Assembly (NCBI GenBank): GCA_023079485.1
Contig: CM041089.1
Location: 13,159,001-13,223,000 of the forward strand
DNA length: 64,000 nt
Reading direction: 5' to 3'
DNA from: Archilochus colubris
Taxonomy: Eukaryota > Chordata > Aves > Apodiformes > Trochilidae
This document shows, one piece after another, positions 13,351-27,133 of this stretch; the first letter of the stretch is position 1, and each line of letters opens with the position of its first letter. A program made the position numbers and the translations under genes. The notes under the pieces were generated by a model, which was not told the DNA's origin, ran no database searches, and worked only from the letters and a program-made list of their open reading frames with translations.

Positions 13351-16300
13351 ATTCACTTAGAGTTAGCAAGCAAATGCTCTCTGAGCTTCAAACGGATTTA
13401 CACCCCAGAAAAGTTTAGTCAAACTTGAACTCTGCAGTGGAAAACTCAACAAAAGCAAACAAAAGGTGTAACAAAACTTTATTTTTTTTCCATTGATGGC
13501 ATTTTCCTGGACACACCTTTGCACAGAATTTATTGGGGTGCAGCTCTACTAAAAATCAAGAAGCAAAACACCAGGATACTTCTGGGAGAGCAAACAGAGG
13601 TTCTTGAGAACAGGTGAACCAACAACCAATCTGCAGCACAGATTTTTTTTCAAAACCTTGTTTTTCAGAACTCTTCTTTTTCCATAGTTTTTAGGAAAGG
13701 CAGAAATGGGAATAATTTACTTATCATGCACATCTAGAAATCATTTTTGGTGGTAACTTCTCTGAAGTTTAGCCAGATAATTTTGTTTTCCTTACTGAAA
13801 AGGAAATATCTAAGACAATAGCAAGAGCATTCTTGGAAGGACACAACATACTGGAAATCTTTCAATGTGTTAACAACTTCTGGATCTTTTTCTTTCTCCT
13901 CCATGCAAATACTCATCATCCAACTTGTTTCACTGAAAGCTTGAACTCTTTTCACATTTTGCTAAAAGCCATCCAGGTAAGCCAAAGAGCATGAATTTGG
14001 TGGCTACAACCACAGAGTGGCCAGAGTTGTCTCTGGCAGCAGCCTTTACACCCTGGCTTCCACAATTACTTTTTGTTGATCACTCATACAAAATCCCCCA
14101 AGCTCATGTAACAAAAGCATCTCTCTCTAAATAGTTCCCTTCTCCCAGAAAATTTTTTTTACCTTCTCCAGGCCATCATCCAAGGTCAGATTGCAGCCCC
14201 CCCAGCATGGTCCAATGCTGCCCTCCACAGATATTCCAGGGAAATTATAGATCCCTTCTTCAAGCTCATGAGACAACAACCAGCAGCTCACTTTTCCCTT
14301 CCTCCTCTTCGCAGCCTTTCCTTCCACATCCCCTCTGCATTCCTTTGATATTCCTCTTCAGCTCAGACTTCATCAACACCAAACGATAACAGGCTTGTCT
14401 TTTTTATTTTAAACCCATATTAAATTGACTCAGCTGTCCCTAACAAGCTTATGTCCCCTTTAGAAGCACCTGATTTGTCTGCTTTGGCTCCCCCAGACCT
14501 GTTCAGAATGGACATAAAGCAATATATCACAGCTGTACCCAAATTATGGTCACTCAACCTTCTGAGACAAATCCATTGAATCTCTCACACATCATCTTTG
14601 CATTAAATGCCTAATTCTTCTATAGAGAGCAGGGGAGGTGACAAGGCATCGCTTTGCCAACAGCTGGAACAAATTAAGATGTTTCTGCCAGCAGATTTCA
14701 AACCAATGCAGCTGATTTTGCAAACCAGCATCTGCCAGCAGGACTCAGCTACAAAGATCAGAACTCCAGATTAAAGCCTGGTGAGAAACACCTGGGTTCA
14801 GATGGAAGATTCTTCCAGCTGCTAACTCGATTGTCACCTAATGAAAAGGAGGGCAGGGCTTATTTTCAGTTCTATTCACATTTCCCCAGCCTTCAAATCA
14901 CTCACATTTGGCCTTTTTATTCCAAAAGAAGATGTGGAGAAGCTGACTTGAAATGAAAGCTGAGTTTCTCAACTTCAGCTCCCAGTGGAGTGAGAGAAAG
15001 CAGTGAGTGATCCCCTGGATGGGTCCTACCACAGGTCCAGCAAAATAAAGGGATTAAAGAGCATCAATCCCCCATGCTCAGGTCTTCATCACCAACTGAC
15101 CTCACCCTGAGTCAGACCAGGGGATGTTGTTGAGGCTACAAAGACAAATTTTTCCTTTTCTCAGCTACAGCTTTTCTTTAGAAGGAGTCTGTAGGCTGCA
15201 TCATCCTGTAGCACCATCACCAGGCAGCCTTTATAGACATGAATCCCATTTAATTTTTCACAGGGATGAAAATCCACTGATGTCCTGATCATAGCTTTCC
15301 ATCTTGGCCTTCTTAAGCAAGGAGGAAAAATCAGAAAAAAAAAAGTATGCTGGGACCACTTTGAACTATTTGAACCATTTGTTCTTCAGAATCAGCTGTA
15401 GGCATTTTTCTTTCTCACAAGAGTCACAGAATATTTCAGCAAACAAAACCCAAGTCTTACACCCAAACATTATATTAAAAGAATAAAATCTAGATTTCTT
15501 CTAGGCCTGGACTCTGTGCCACTTTCTCTTAACTATAGGAATAATTTCAATGCCAATAACACAAATGTTAAGCACCCAAAACTATTACCTTTTATCTTAA
15601 TTGATAGTCTTTTTCATGCTTAAAATCTGTTTAATCTTTTCAGTAAGGAGTTTGCTAAAGCAGCAAAGGAACTCACACAACAGAAAGCTGAAAGGAGCTT
15701 ATACTTTCATCATAAAAACATACTTTTTTTTTTTTTTTTTTGGTTGGAATCAATATTGAAGTGAGATTCCTACAAGAAAATAGCTTTTTCAGGCACACTA
15801 ATATCCCTTGCTTCAGCAGAATTTTTAATCCCCTTGGATCAGGCACTTGGATTTTCTTAGATCATGCTGAGATAACAGCATTCTGCTGTGTTCTGGCACC
15901 ATAAAATCCTTGCTTATGAAAACAAAAGAAAAATACAGCCTCTCTGGGAACATACATCTCTCCATTACTTTTTATTCTATAGTTTAAACGTTGTATTCTC
16001 AAAATCAGGTTTTTTTACACAGCTATACCTCATCCTCTTTATGAGTCACTGCTTGAAATGGGCCAAGTGCATTTCTACCCTGCAAACTGATGATCCTTTC
16101 ACAGCCTTGGCTCAGGTTCCAGCTCCTCCTGGGCAAGTGCCAGAGTTAAGTGGAACCAATCACCTCCCCAACAGCACCATCTAGTGAAAAAAAAAAATAA
16201 ATAAAAGGGAAAATAGATGCAAATTTAATTTTCACTGCATTCTGGAAACAAACAAAAGGGCAATTCTCTCCTAATCTCCCATTACAACTGTATTTAGGGA

Positions 16301-16674
16301 TAGCTTTCAGCAAGGCTTTTTGCCTTGTGAAGTGTGGTGACAAGCAGGGAAAGATTCAACTGCTAATTTTTTTGTAAGCTTTTTGTCTAAAACTGGAACA
16401 CCATTTCAAACACAAACTTTCACTTGTTTGTTTTTCCAGCATTAAGCTTGCCCTTTTTTTTTTTTTTTATTGTTATGAAAAATAGAAGCATTTTTAAATG
16501 CTTTAAAATCATTGATGACATAAAATCTTCTATTTCCTCCTCTAGCTGTGGGAGGTGATTCTGTAAGGCAAGCAGCTCCAGAGTAAAAATGAAATCACTT
16601 ATACAAATAATCCCAATACCCTTTTTACATCTTCTTTTTGTAGAATATCCTGTATGATTATATTCTTAAGTATG

Positions 16675-17491
16675 TGTCCTGGTTTGGGCCAGGATAAAGG
16701 TGATTTTCTGTTTTGTACTTTTACTTTTAGCTAAGTCTCTTGTAAGTAGTTGCACTTGCTGAAATTAACAGCAAGTTTCTCAGACAGTGTGTGTTTCTAG
16801 GATTGATAACACTTGATGTTTATAGTTACTGCTAGAGACTGGTGTGCAGAGCCAAGGACACTGCTCAGCTCTGAGGAAAACATTTTACCGTCCAGGAGGA
16901 TACAGAGGTCCCACCTGAGCCCTCCTTTGGGGAGGAACGGACAAGATAGATGCCAGAATTGACCAAACAGAGGATTCCATCCCATATACGTCACACTCAG
17001 TATAAATTTGAGGCATCACGAGGGCCGAGCCAGATCTTTTCTGGATTTCCAGATTTCCAGACTTCTGGATTTCCTGATTTCCCTTCCTCCCTTCCTTCAC
17101 CCAGCATCCTGGAAGGATCCCGTCCGTTCGTCTGCCTGTGGTCCTAATCCGTGCCAGCCCATATCTGTGTGTCCCTGCCTCCGGTCCCCGACTGCTGCCG
17201 ACTCCAGGAGTCCAGCCTGGACTTTCCCAGGGCTGCCCTGCAGCCTCGGTGGTGACGTGAGAGTTACTGGGGGAGAGGGGGGAGGAATGTGGTTTCCATT
17301 TTCCTGTATATTTGTATATATTTAGTAATTTTTCCTATTTATCATTACTGTTCATTAAAGTTGTGTAGTTTAGTTTCCAACCCATAAGTCTCTCTCCCTT
17401 ATTCTCTCTCCTTTCTTTATCAAGGAGAGAGGGATTAATAGAGAGCATCTGTTATTCGGTTTAATTGCTGGGCCAGTGTTAAACCGTGACA
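16675..17491 (+). mobile_element. Solo LTR, 817-bp family, copy 1 (intact)
   Basis: The element starts TGTCCTGG and ends CCGTGACA, so its termini are inverted (TGTC/GACA). It is flanked by a perfect 5-bp target-site duplication GTATG (16670-16674 and 17492-17496). A CRE-like ACGTCA (16988-16993) lies just upstream of a TATAAAT box (17001-17007), and an ATTAAA polyadenylation signal lies at 17354-17359, which fixes plus orientation. It carries degenerate GATTTCC repeats near 17040-17090. No internal retroviral genes follow, so it is a solo LTR. A 5-bp duplication fits the ERVL or related class; that class call is inference. It lies in KCNQ1 intron 2, antisense to the gene. Confidence 0.93.
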
Positions 17492-17496
17492 GTATG

Positions 17497-18066
17497 AAAA
17501 TCTTGCTTATGAAAATGGGTACACTCAGCTTCCATCTGTATCCTGAATGTGCTCAGGCTCACTGCTTCCAAGAGACTCAGTGCTGAAGTTGTGTAGGTGC
17601 TTAAATCTTTCACAGGGTCAGACAAAAAAAACATTTTCACCATTTTTCACCATTTCTTGCACTTCCAGACCTATGGCTACCTGGCAAAAGCCTCCTCCCT
17701 GACCAAACACAACAAGCCCACAAATCTCAGGTAGACAAAATCTCAAGGCATGACACTGCACATTTAGGACCACAAAATATCTCAGCTTTCTGTTTGATGC
17801 ATCCCAAAGCATTGGGAGAATTCCACCCTACAGAGGAAATGCCATTCAGACAAAAGGCAATCAGCTTTTGTACAGAGCTACAGAATTTTCCCTCTGGAAC
17901 ACAGATGGGGAAAGGTGGACTCCACTTAAAACCTTCAAAAGAAAGAATTAGAGGTCTTGAAGTGTAACTCTAATTACTTTAATATCCCAGAACACATACT
18001 CGGGGAGTAGAATTCAAGTTTCCTAGAATGAGGTCTCAAACACATCAAATTCTACATGGTAAAGGT
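17497..18066. other. Unique intron 2 sequence
   Basis: Between the intact LTR and a young CR1. Nothing recognised. Confidence 0.55.
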
Positions 18067-18740
18067 TCATAGAATCATAGAATGGGCTGGGTTGGAAGGG
18101 ACCTCAGAGATCACCAAGTCCAACCCTTGATCCACTCCCACTGTGGTTCCCAGCCCATGACACTCAGTGCCACATCCAGGCTCTTTGGAAATATCTCCAG
18201 ACACGGAGAATCCACTACTTCCCTGGGCAGCCCATTCCAATGCCTGATCACCCTCTCCAGAAAGAAATTCTTTCTCATCTCCAACCTAAACCTCCCTGGC
18301 ACAACTTGAGACCCTGCCCTCTTGTCTTGCTGAGAGTTGCCTGGGAAAAGAGCCCAACCCCCCCCTGGCTCCAACCTCCTTTCAGGGAGTTGGAGAGAGT
18401 GATGAGGTCTCCCCTGAGCCTCCTCTTCTCCAGCCTCAACACCCCCAGCTCCCTCAGCCCTTCCTCACAGGAATTCTGCTGGATCCCTTCACAGCCTCCT
18501 TGCTCTTCTCTGGACCTGCTCCAGCACCTCAATCTCCTTCCTGAGCTGAGGGGCCCAGAACTGGACACAGGACTCAAGCTGTGGCCTCACCAGGGCTGAG
18601 CACAGGGGCAGAATCCCTTCCCTGGACCTGCTGGCCACGCTCTTCCTGATCCAGGCCAGGATGCCATTGGCCTTCTTGGCTACCTGGGCACACTGCTGGC
18701 TCATGTTCAGCTTCTGTCAATCCAGACTCCAAGGTCCCTC
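18067..18740 (-). mobile_element. CR1 LINE fragment, young subfamily
   Basis: Reverse-oriented CR1 with two tail octamers at 18067, the 3' UTR, then C-terminal coding remnants ([29 protein letters not shown]). It ends at the region encoding ERDLGVWID. It shares with the copies at 34.3 and 46.8 kb a one-base deletion that creates a stop after QRRARRL. It also has local small deletions. Confidence 0.95.
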
Positions 18741-19679
18741 CCTTCACCACCCCAAGCAGAAAACCCCTCAAGATTTCAACTCCTCCTCCTAGAACATTGT
18801 TCCCACCTCGCTGCTATTTTGAGGTCCCTCTCACTCATTGTAAATCAACTTCTTTGCCCTTCTTTGCTTGTCCCTGATGACAATGTTTCTGGCTCCAAAT
18901 ACCAACTATTACTGTGCTAGAACTCTACCAACACAAAGGTAGAGTTCCTCTACAAACCTACACAACTTCATTCCCACAGCAAAGCAGCAGAGAGAGCTCT
19001 CCTCAGCCTTTTTGGCTCTCCTTTCATCACCATTAGGGTATGAACCTTGCACTCTGCTTTCTTCCTCTTGTTTTTTAATCCCTGTATGCTGCTACATTTT
19101 CTTTTACTTCTTTTTTTTGCAGTTTGCAGTCCTGTGTGATTAACTTCCACCTTAAGAATTCACTTATATCTAATTTTAATACCCTTGTAAATGACACACC
19201 AGAAAAAAAGTAAAACCTTAAAATAGGAACAGAATAGGAAATTTTACTGGGCAGACACTAACAGGAACCAGACTGACGTTTAGATGGGTGTTGCAAGATG
19301 CCAGAACTCCTTTGAAAATCCCACCAAAACTGGACAGAGCAGATTGGGATTGGCCCATCCACTGCTTGGGATCACTGTAATCCCCCTCAGCTTCTTGATA
19401 TTGCCACAGTTAATCCTTTAAGAAAACAGTATCAGAATGAACAACCCAGTCCTGAATTCCCAAGAAACTGTAATAGGAAGATTTCAATGTAAAAAAAAAA
19501 AAATTAATAGTAATTTTTCTCAATATATGGAAGAGAAATATTGATTCACACTACTTAGAAAACAAGATAACACAGGACAGAATGAACAGCAAATACACCC
19601 TGGTTATTTCACACATTTTATGCAATCCTAAATGTATTGCACAGATATTACACCAGTGATTTATATTACCTATTACACA
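18741..19679. other. Unique intron 2 sequence
   Basis: Nothing recognised between two CR1 fragments. Confidence 0.55.
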
Positions 19680-19982
19680 CCAAGGTGGTGAAGGAGCTGG
19701 AAGGAATGTTCCAGGAGTGGCTAAGGACACTGGGTCTGTCTGGTTCAGAGCAAAGGAAGACTTAGACTTGACATCAGGAAGCATTTTTTGTACTGAGAGG
19801 GTGGTAAAAGGTTGGAAGAGGCTTCCTAAAGAGATGGGGGATGCCCAAACCTGTCAGTGTGTAAGAGGAATTTGGAAAATTGTCTCCCTAATAAACTTTA
19901 GGTCAGCCCTGATGTGGTCAGGCAGATGCAAAGATCATTTTTATAGGTCCCTTCCAACTGAAATAATCTGTTTTATTCTAAA
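19680..19982 (+). mobile_element. Degenerate old CR1 fragment
   Basis: Diverged match to a CR1 3' region: a segment resembling the RFRLDIR-NFFTERVV coding part (ACTTGACATCAGGAAGC...), then TAGGTCCCTTCCAACTGAA near the end. The tail is decayed. Confidence 0.65.
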
Positions 19983-20702
19983 AATCCTCTACCAAGAAGA
20001 TATCTTACTTAGAAATAGTGTGATGGACACTAAGTTTAATATACTGTATTCTTAATCTTATAATAACCAAATTAGGCAGAAGAACCTTAGCTTATTGAAT
20101 AGAGATTGAAAAACATATTTCATGTTCAGGTTAATAATGATATCATATATAAAAATATTACTGGTGCATAGCCAAAAGAACTATTTAGAATAAAAATAGA
20201 AATTGCTAGCATTTGCTCAGTAAGTTAACAGTTTTCATAAGTAAAATAATGGTCACTTACATACAAATACAAAATCAATGATTCAGCAGGTGTATCCCCC
20301 ATGAAGGTACAAAGTTATTCATTTTTTTTTAATGTTTAAAATCATTCCTCTCCAAAACTAAGGCTCTTGAATGAGATCTAAGCTGTAGAGTAATATTCTC
20401 GGAACATCTCTTGCTACCTGCCTGTTGCACATTGGTAAATGAGTGTACTATAAAAAAAAAGATTACTGCATTTTCTCTACTAAAGTGCAAGTGCATAAGG
20501 AAGGCAGAACAAGTTGTTTTAACTCCAAAGTTAATGAAAATAAATTTTCCACTTGTGAAAGTTCTACCTGACATCAACTGTAGAGAGACATTGTCAACCA
20601 GGTGCTTTGAGTTGCCGAAGAGTGGGTGTGAGTCCACCTGTGCCTGATTAGGACAGGCCCCTATTGGGCATGGGCAAGACCAGGGGGCCAATAAAGGTGG
20701 GA

Positions 20703-21250
20703 CACAGAATCACAGAATCCTAGGGGTTGGAAGGGACCTCGAAAGATCATCTAGTCCAACCCCCCCTGCCAGAGCAGGGCCACCTAGAGTACTTCGCATA
20801 GGAACGTGTCCAGGTGGGTTTTGAATGTCTCCAGTGAAGGAGACTCCACGACCCCCTGGGCAGCCTGTTCCAGGGCTCTGTCACCCTTACAGTAAAAAAA
20901 TGTTTTCGGATATTCAACTTGAACCTCCTGTGCTCCAATTTACACCCATTACCCCTTGTCCTATCACTGGTCACCACTGAGAAGAGCCTAACTCCATCTC
21001 CCTGACACTCACCCCTTACATATTTGAAAACATTGATGAGGTCACCCCTCAGTCTCCTTTTCTCCAAACTAAAGAGACCCAGCTCCCTCAGCCTTTCCTC
21101 ATAAGGGAGATGTTCCACTCCCTTAATCATCTTAGTAGCTCTGCGCTGGACTCTTTCAAGCACTTCCCTGTCCTTCTTGAACTGAGGGGCCCAGAACTGG
21201 ACAGAATACTCCAGGTGCGGCCTCACCAATGCAGAATAGAGGGGGAGGAG
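20703..21250 (-). mobile_element. CR1 LINE fragment nested in an LTR
   Basis: Minus-oriented CR1 with tail CAGAATCACAGAATC followed by the usual TTGGAAGGGACCTCGAAAGA-type 3' UTR, then coding remnants such as [15 protein letters not shown] and [18 protein letters not shown]. It is 5'-truncated. Its sequence (for example [14 protein letters not shown]) marks it as a different subfamily from the young copies at 34.3 and 46.8 kb. It interrupts the LTR at 20579-21438, so it is the younger of the two. Confidence 0.93.
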
Positions 21251-21296
21251 AACACAGAAGGCACCTCAGCTCACTCTGGTGCAAGGCATGGAGAGG

Positions 21297-21438
21297 CCAG
21301 CAGCTTGTCGAGCCTCTGGAGCAAGAAAGGCTCTTCCTGCTACACTTCTACCCTGGAAGTGCTGTGTGGTGGCTGGAGTCCTGGAAGAGCCCAGCAGCTC
21401 GTCGAGCTTCAGGAGCAAGAATGGCTCCTCCTGCAACA
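21297..21438 (+). repeat. 48-bp direct repeat inside the split LTR
   Basis: Two imperfect copies, 21297-21344 and 21391-21438, both opening CCAGCAGCT and carrying GGAGCAAGAA. The second copy ends at the LTR terminus. Confidence 0.8.
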
Positions 21439-21600
21439 ATCAACCATAAAGCACTTCCTCATTTTTTAATTTTTTTTTTTATTTTTTAGCTCCCTATCGT
21501 CAGGTGTCTGCTCTTCTGCGTGGCAGAAAAATGGATTAACCTGAGGGATTTAAGATTTGATGGGGGATTAGCTGAGTTCAGAACAAGCAAGCATCACTCA

Positions 21601-22914
<1,314 letters not shown>

Positions 22915-23818
22915 CATAGAATCATAGAATGGGCTGGGTTGGAAGGGACCTCAGAGATCATCAAGTCCAACCCTTGATCCACTACCGCTGCAGTTCCCAG
23001 CCCATGGCACTCAGTGCCACATCCAGGCTCTTTGGAAATAGCTCCAGACACAGAGAATCCACTACTTCCCTGGGCAGCCCATTCCAATGCCTGATCACCC
23101 TCTCCAGAAAGAAATTCTTTCTAATCTCCAACCTAAACCTCCCCTGGCACAACTTGAGACCCTGCCCTCTTGTCTTGCTGAGAGTTGCCTGGGAAAAGAG
23201 CCCAACCCCCCCCTGGCTCCAACCTCCTTTCAGGTAAAGCTATGGAGCTATGTTGCCAGGATGCCATTGGCCTTCTTGGCCACACTGCTGGCTCATGTTC
23301 AGCTTCCTGGCAATCCAGACTCCCAGGTCCCTTTCTGCCACTCTGTGTCCAGCCTGGAGCTCCCCATGGGGTTGTTGTGGCCAAAGTGCAGGACCCAGCA
23401 CTTGGCCGTGTTGAACCTCATCCCCTTGGGATCATCCCAACTCTCCAGTCTGTCCAGGTCCCTCTGCAGAGCCCTCCTGCCTTCCAGCTGATCCACACTT
23501 CCCCCCAGCTTGGTGTCATCTGCGAATTTGCTGATGATGGACTCAATCCCCTCATCTAAATCATCAATGAAGATATTGAACAGAACTGGGCCCAACACTG
23601 ATCCCTGGGGGACACCACAGCCGCCATTTTGATGCAGCCCCGTTCAGCACCACTCTCTGGGCCCGGCCCTCCAGCCAGTTCCTAACCCAGCACAGGGTGC
23701 TCCTGTCCAACCTGTGGGACGACAGTTTCTTCAGGAGGATGCTGTGGGAGACGGCGTCAAAGGCTTTGCTGAAGTCCGGATAGACATCACCACCCCAGCC
23801 CAGCCTATCTGTAATATT
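22915..23818 (-). mobile_element. CR1 LINE fragment with internal deletion and RT remnant
   Basis: The 3' UTR and C-terminal part (22915 to about 23234) match the young subfamily. After about 22 bp of unrelated filler the element resumes at about 23257 with the upstream RT region, so roughly 270 bp is missing relative to the copy at 34336. RT motifs are visible on the minus strand: DFSKAFD (about 23755-23776) and FADD (about 23515-23526), with [20 protein letters not shown] between. Frameshifts break the coding frame. Confidence 0.93.
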
Positions 23819-26678
23819 TCCACAATCACTGAAGACAGCTATTCCTAACATCAGGAAAATTAATGGAGATTCCTAACAACATGAAAATTAATAGCTAAGG
23901 GGCTCTGGACAATAATTTCAACACAGAGGCATTAATTTAAAGCAAAGAAGGTCTAAGTTTTGTGAACCTGAGCAGGACCAATCTTGTCATCAACTCGGGA
24001 AACCACAAGAGGGCACCCAAACAAAGGTGATCCCATTTCCTTGCTTTCCTAAACAAACAAAAAAGAACCCAACAAGTATTAAAGGTGAAAGTTTGTGACA
24101 CAAACACACACTCCGGGTAAACTGTTTGCCGAATTTCTCTGCTTCTTATCATTAAAACAAGTGGAAGGGGACATAAGAAAAAAGTGCCAGGGCACTACCT
24201 GCTTCTGTAGGTTTTTATGAGCATGGATCTGCCTCAGTCTTCCTCATTTTATTTCATTTTTTTCAACCCCAGAAACACTCTTGAAATGGATTATGCTCTT
24301 TCCAGTCTGGAGCAGGAGACACCTTGATACCCACAAACACATCCCCACAAGTTGGGTCACAGACTGCTGCTTCTCAGCTGTTTCCTTGGCAGTAAAGATG
24401 CCCAAAAACCCCACCAGCAGAATCATTCCCATGGAATTAACCCACTAACCCTGTCCCAATGCCATCACTGCTTTGCTTCTGAATCTAGATCAATGCACAG
24501 AAGGAATAATGCAAAACTAAAGAGAGAAAAAACCACATGTTCCTCCCCTGCTGCCTTGTCCTGCCTGCTGCTTCTTTCCCTCCAAGGCTTTGCTCTTCCC
24601 CTGGGTTTGTTTCTGCACTTCTGAAGCATCAGAAGGGAAAGAGGCACCAGGAAAATGGAAAACAAATTTTTTTCCACTTTTTTTTTTGTTTGTTTGTTTT
24701 TTTGGTAGCTTTTTCCCCTCCCTTCAGTGGAGCACAACTTGCTGCCTACTTTCCCTTGTTGGCAGCAGGCAAGCCCACAGTAGTTAAATAGTGATGAAAA
24801 AACAGTTGCATGGCCAGACTTTGCCCCAAACTTCCATTTGCTCTGTGAGAAAATCATCCTGGGGAACTTTAAGCCTCAGAAAGCTTCCATTTCTCACATG
24901 AGAAATGTGATTTATTTTTTTCCCCAAGTATTGAATGCAGCTGAACTTGTGTGAGTTTGCAAAGGGAAAAACAAAGGTACAGCTCTGACAAAAGAAGATA
25001 AAATTTCCAACCCCATAAAATGGTGTTTTTTTCAAAGCAAATATTAAAATCTTCACGTGCCTAAAATAAATGTCATTTTAAAAATCACTTTACTATGCTC
25101 ACTATTACTACATTTTCCCCTAAAAACCTACCTACCTTGATATTAATGCTAAGCACATGAAGTATTCATCCAACCAGGTGATATCAGACAAATTAATGTG
25201 CAACTATAATCAACCTTACAAGAAAAAGCATTAAGACAAATTACTAGTAGACAGATGTATCAGCCTCTATCCTAACCAACCAAAAAAAAAGGAATATTCT
25301 GCAAATCAAAAAGGGCCTTTTGCATCCTTCTATGTCTCTGGTAATACCCAACTTAAGTCTCCTTCTTGCACCTCTGGCTGCACCTCATTTTTGGGCAACT
25401 GAATGCTCTTTTTTCAGCTTTCAGTCACATGCAAGATCAACCACCAGCCAAGCTATTTCTTTAGCAACAATATAATTTGAGGCACAAGCTTGGATTTTGG
25501 TTTTCTAGGGAATTTTTTGTTTGTTAGTATGGAGTAAACTACATAGTTTTCATTTAGCCATTTATTTTTTACCTATGAGGGGCTTCACTGGTAAGCAAAG
25601 TCATCTCCAAAAAAAGTTTAACCTCCTCTAAGCTTTGGAAAAAACTCGAGGGATGACATTGAGAGTGAATGATGTGAGTGTGCAGCCTAAATAAGGGCAG
25701 ATTCTTATCTTGAGCATCATAATTGCAACCCAAAACGCTGCTGCACATCCAATCATCCCAGTTCACTAAAAGATTCGACAGCATCCTGCTTACAGCTTTC
25801 ACCTCCAGGAATTACACATCCTGATATTTACTTTCCAGATTGTGATCACAAAGGTCAATGGTATCAACTAAAGGGCATTTTTCACACAGGTTTTCAGGCA
25901 CCAGAAAGAGTTCTTGCAGTGAGGAGTTAATGAGAGAACTTCAGGTAAGAAACACACTGAAGACAGGACCACTCTGTCATATATCCAGTTCCATTTCAGA
26001 TAAGAGGTTTCTGACTATTATAATGAGGAAAATCCCAATAAAAAACCTGAAAAGGTTTATATTACAAGGTTTATACTACATATATTTATTTTAATATGTT
26101 TTTAATAAATATATTTATATATATAAAGCATCTATCATATTGATAAACCTTCTTTGGAACCACTCTGACACAGAGGGATTTATAAATCCCCATCCACAGC
26201 ATGCAGTACTTCACAGTCACTTCCATGCTGGAGCTAGGTAAATATTCATACTAATCCACATCAAGTGATTTTTTTTTTTTTCCAAGGCCTTTTGGCATTG
26301 TTTGTGGGAAAAAAAAAATCAAATAAAAGGTAGAAAATAGAAGGAGGATAGGTAGAACTTCTCAAATTGAGGAGAGCTGAGAAAAAGAGGGGGAAGACCT
26401 CTAGATCATAAACAGCATCACCAGGAAGCTAAGACAGAATGGAACTTGTTTTATGGCAGCACCACCAAGGTGTCAAGTACAAAAGCTGGTGCTTGTCAAG
26501 GTGAGACACTCAGGGCTGTTGGTTTTTATTTAAAATAATAAAGAAGAAAATACTAAATGGATATTCAGTTATGAAACAATGGATACCAAAGGTCCTCCAG
26601 CACCTCCTCCATTCAAAAAATGAAACAAGTAGAGAAGATGACAAAACGACTGAAGATGAAACAAGTAAAATAAAAACT
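23819..26678. other. Unique intron 1 sequence
   Basis: Nothing recognised. An AT-rich stretch lies at about 26040-26130. Confidence 0.55.
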
Positions 26679-27133
26679 GGGGAGAAGGGAAAGAGGGGGA
26701 AGAGGGGGAAGAGGGGGAAGAGGGAAGAGGGAAGAGGGAAGAGGGAAGAGAGAGGAAGAGGGGAGAGAAGAGGGGGGAAAGAGGGGGAAAGAGGGGGAAA
26801 GGGGGAAAGAGGGGGAAGAGGGGGAAGAGGGGGAAGAGGGGGAAGAGGGGGAAGAGGGGGAAGAGGGGGAAGAGGGGGAAGAGGGGGAAGAGGGGGAAGA
26901 GGGGGAAGAGGGGGAAGAGGGGGAAGAGGGGGAAGAGGGGGGGAAAAGGGGAAAAGGGGAAAAGGGGAAAAGGGGAAAAGGGGAAAAGGGGAAAAGGGGA
27001 AAAGGGGAAAAGGGGAAAAGGGGAAAAGGGGAAAAGGGGAAAAGGGGAAAAGGGGAAAAGGGGAAAAGGGGAAAAGGGGAAAAGGGGAAAAGGGGAAAAG
27101 GGGAAAAGGGGAAAAGGGGAAAAGGGGAAAAGG
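26679..27133 (+). repeat. 455-bp polypurine tract with 9-bp and 8-bp minisatellites
   Basis: Every base from 26679 to 27133 is A or G on the plus strand. After an irregular leader, about 26810-26938 is an array of a 9-bp unit (AAGAGGGGG, about 14 copies). About 26940-27133 is an array of an 8-bp unit (GGGGAAAA, about 24 copies). The 9-bp unit translates as RGG and the purine-only sequence has few stops, which makes a spurious 204-codon frame. Many G4 and G5 runs make G-quadruplex or triplex structure plausible. In the KCNQ1 transcript the tract is pyrimidine-only. Confidence 0.97.

Larger units (their letters stand above)
8612..16669. other. Mostly unique intron 2 sequence
   Basis: Apart from the AAT microsatellite, the AT-rich repeats near 13.2 kb and a possible CR1 scrap at 10.87 kb, I see nothing identifiable. 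Long T-runs occur near 15722-15742 and 16457-16468. Confidence 0.55.
20579..21438 (+). mobile_element. Solo LTR, 312-bp family, split by a CR1 insertion
   Basis: Starts TGTAGAGAGACA and ends CTGCAACA, with a perfect 6-bp target-site duplication ATCAAC (20573-20578 and 21439-21444). The left part (20579 to about 20702) and right part (about 21251-21438) together match the LTR at 28201. The roughly 548 bp in between is a CR1, leaving about 312 bp of LTR, the same size as the intact copy. AATAAA at 20690-20695 is a likely polyadenylation signal. The right part carries a 48-bp direct repeat (21297-21344 and 21391-21438). Confidence 0.88.
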
